Shown: in pieces, positions 64,000 to 64,000 of the stretch
Layout: every line of letters begins with the position of its first letter
Position numbering within the stretch: the first letter of the stretch is position 1
Source: Natronosalvus amylolyticus
Lineage (GTDB): Archaea; Halobacteriota; Halobacteria; Halobacteriales; Natrialbaceae
Length of the DNA: 64,000 bases
Direction: 5' to 3'
NCBI RefSeq assembly: GCF_024298845.1
Contig: NZ_CP101156.1
Coordinates: 1,426,001 to 1,490,000 of the forward strand
Notes under the pieces: generated by a model
The model's input: the letters and a program-made list of their open reading frames with translations, nothing else
Database searches by the model: none
What the model was told of the DNA's origin: nothing
Translations under genes and position numbers: made by a program

Positions 64000-64000
64000 T

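Overview
The window is chromosomal DNA of an extremely halophilic archaeon (class Halobacteria; the GC-rich composition, the very frequent CTCGAG hexamer and the gene order suggest Natrialbales, which is an inference). Support comes from the strongly acidic proteins, the archaeal ribosomal protein/RNA polymerase operon with RpoD, RpoN and RpoK, PriS and GINS replication proteins, CDP-archaeol synthase, isopentenyl phosphate kinase, archaeal Elp3, Cdc48 ATPases, and TATA boxes about 25-30 bp upstream of many start codons (leaderless mRNAs).

Layout. 0.2-9 kb: a gamma-class carbonic anhydrase homologue diverges from a long leftward block that reads tRNA-Ser, S13, S4, S11, RpoD, tRNA-Leu, L18e, L13, S9, RpoN, RpoK, enolase, S2, mevalonate kinase, isopentenyl phosphate kinase. 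9-13 kb: a rightward DUF4129 / DUF58 / small membrane protein operon without an adjacent MoxR ATPase. 13-18 kb: a lone CuA-type cupredoxin, MoaA, a small acidic protein, RtcB and archease. 18-26 kb: a VOC protein, GNAT, the replication pair PriS-GINS, a Bcp peroxiredoxin, Cdc48 with an Hsp20-like partner, and an alpha/beta hydrolase. 26-36 kb: PanB, a 7TM histidine kinase, a phosphoesterase, HAD, acyl-CoA dehydrogenase, a DapA-family aldolase, a sulfurtransferase and a DUF3267-type membrane protein. 36-39 kb: an AT-richer accessory array of small membrane proteins ending at ychF. 39-46 kb: PAC2, an RNA methyltransferase pair, a degenerate KaiC-like protein, a zinc-ribbon pair and a PAS kinase. 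46-55 kb: UvrA, a beta-propeller protein, a small zinc finger, Nudix and a second Cdc48. 55-64 kb: LarC with a tandem His-rich repeat, PyrE, CarS, proline dehydrogenase, DUF502, two SHOCT proteins, ZIP, Elp3 and a DJ-1/PfpI protein.

The most unusual structure is at 36.2-37.75 kb. The last eight codons plus stop of ychF (V-I-K-I-V-S-T-N-stop) occur four times in the same orientation: once as the real gene end and three times as orphan copies. Each orphan is followed by an almost identical leader (15-bp palindrome plus TATAAA) and then a different small membrane protein gene. The copies differ only by synonymous changes, apart from one Lys-to-amber change and one TGA/TAA stop swap. This looks like repeated insertion of single-gene cassettes at the 3' end of ychF, each restoring the gene end, with no recombinase in the window.

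Two families of dispersed intergenic hairpins are also present (called H1 and H2 here), with H1 showing a compensatory base-pair change between copies. Other points of interest are a CuA protein without an oxidase partner, a probable DUF7269-DUF58 fusion, and a RecA/KaiC-like protein lacking the Walker A lysine.
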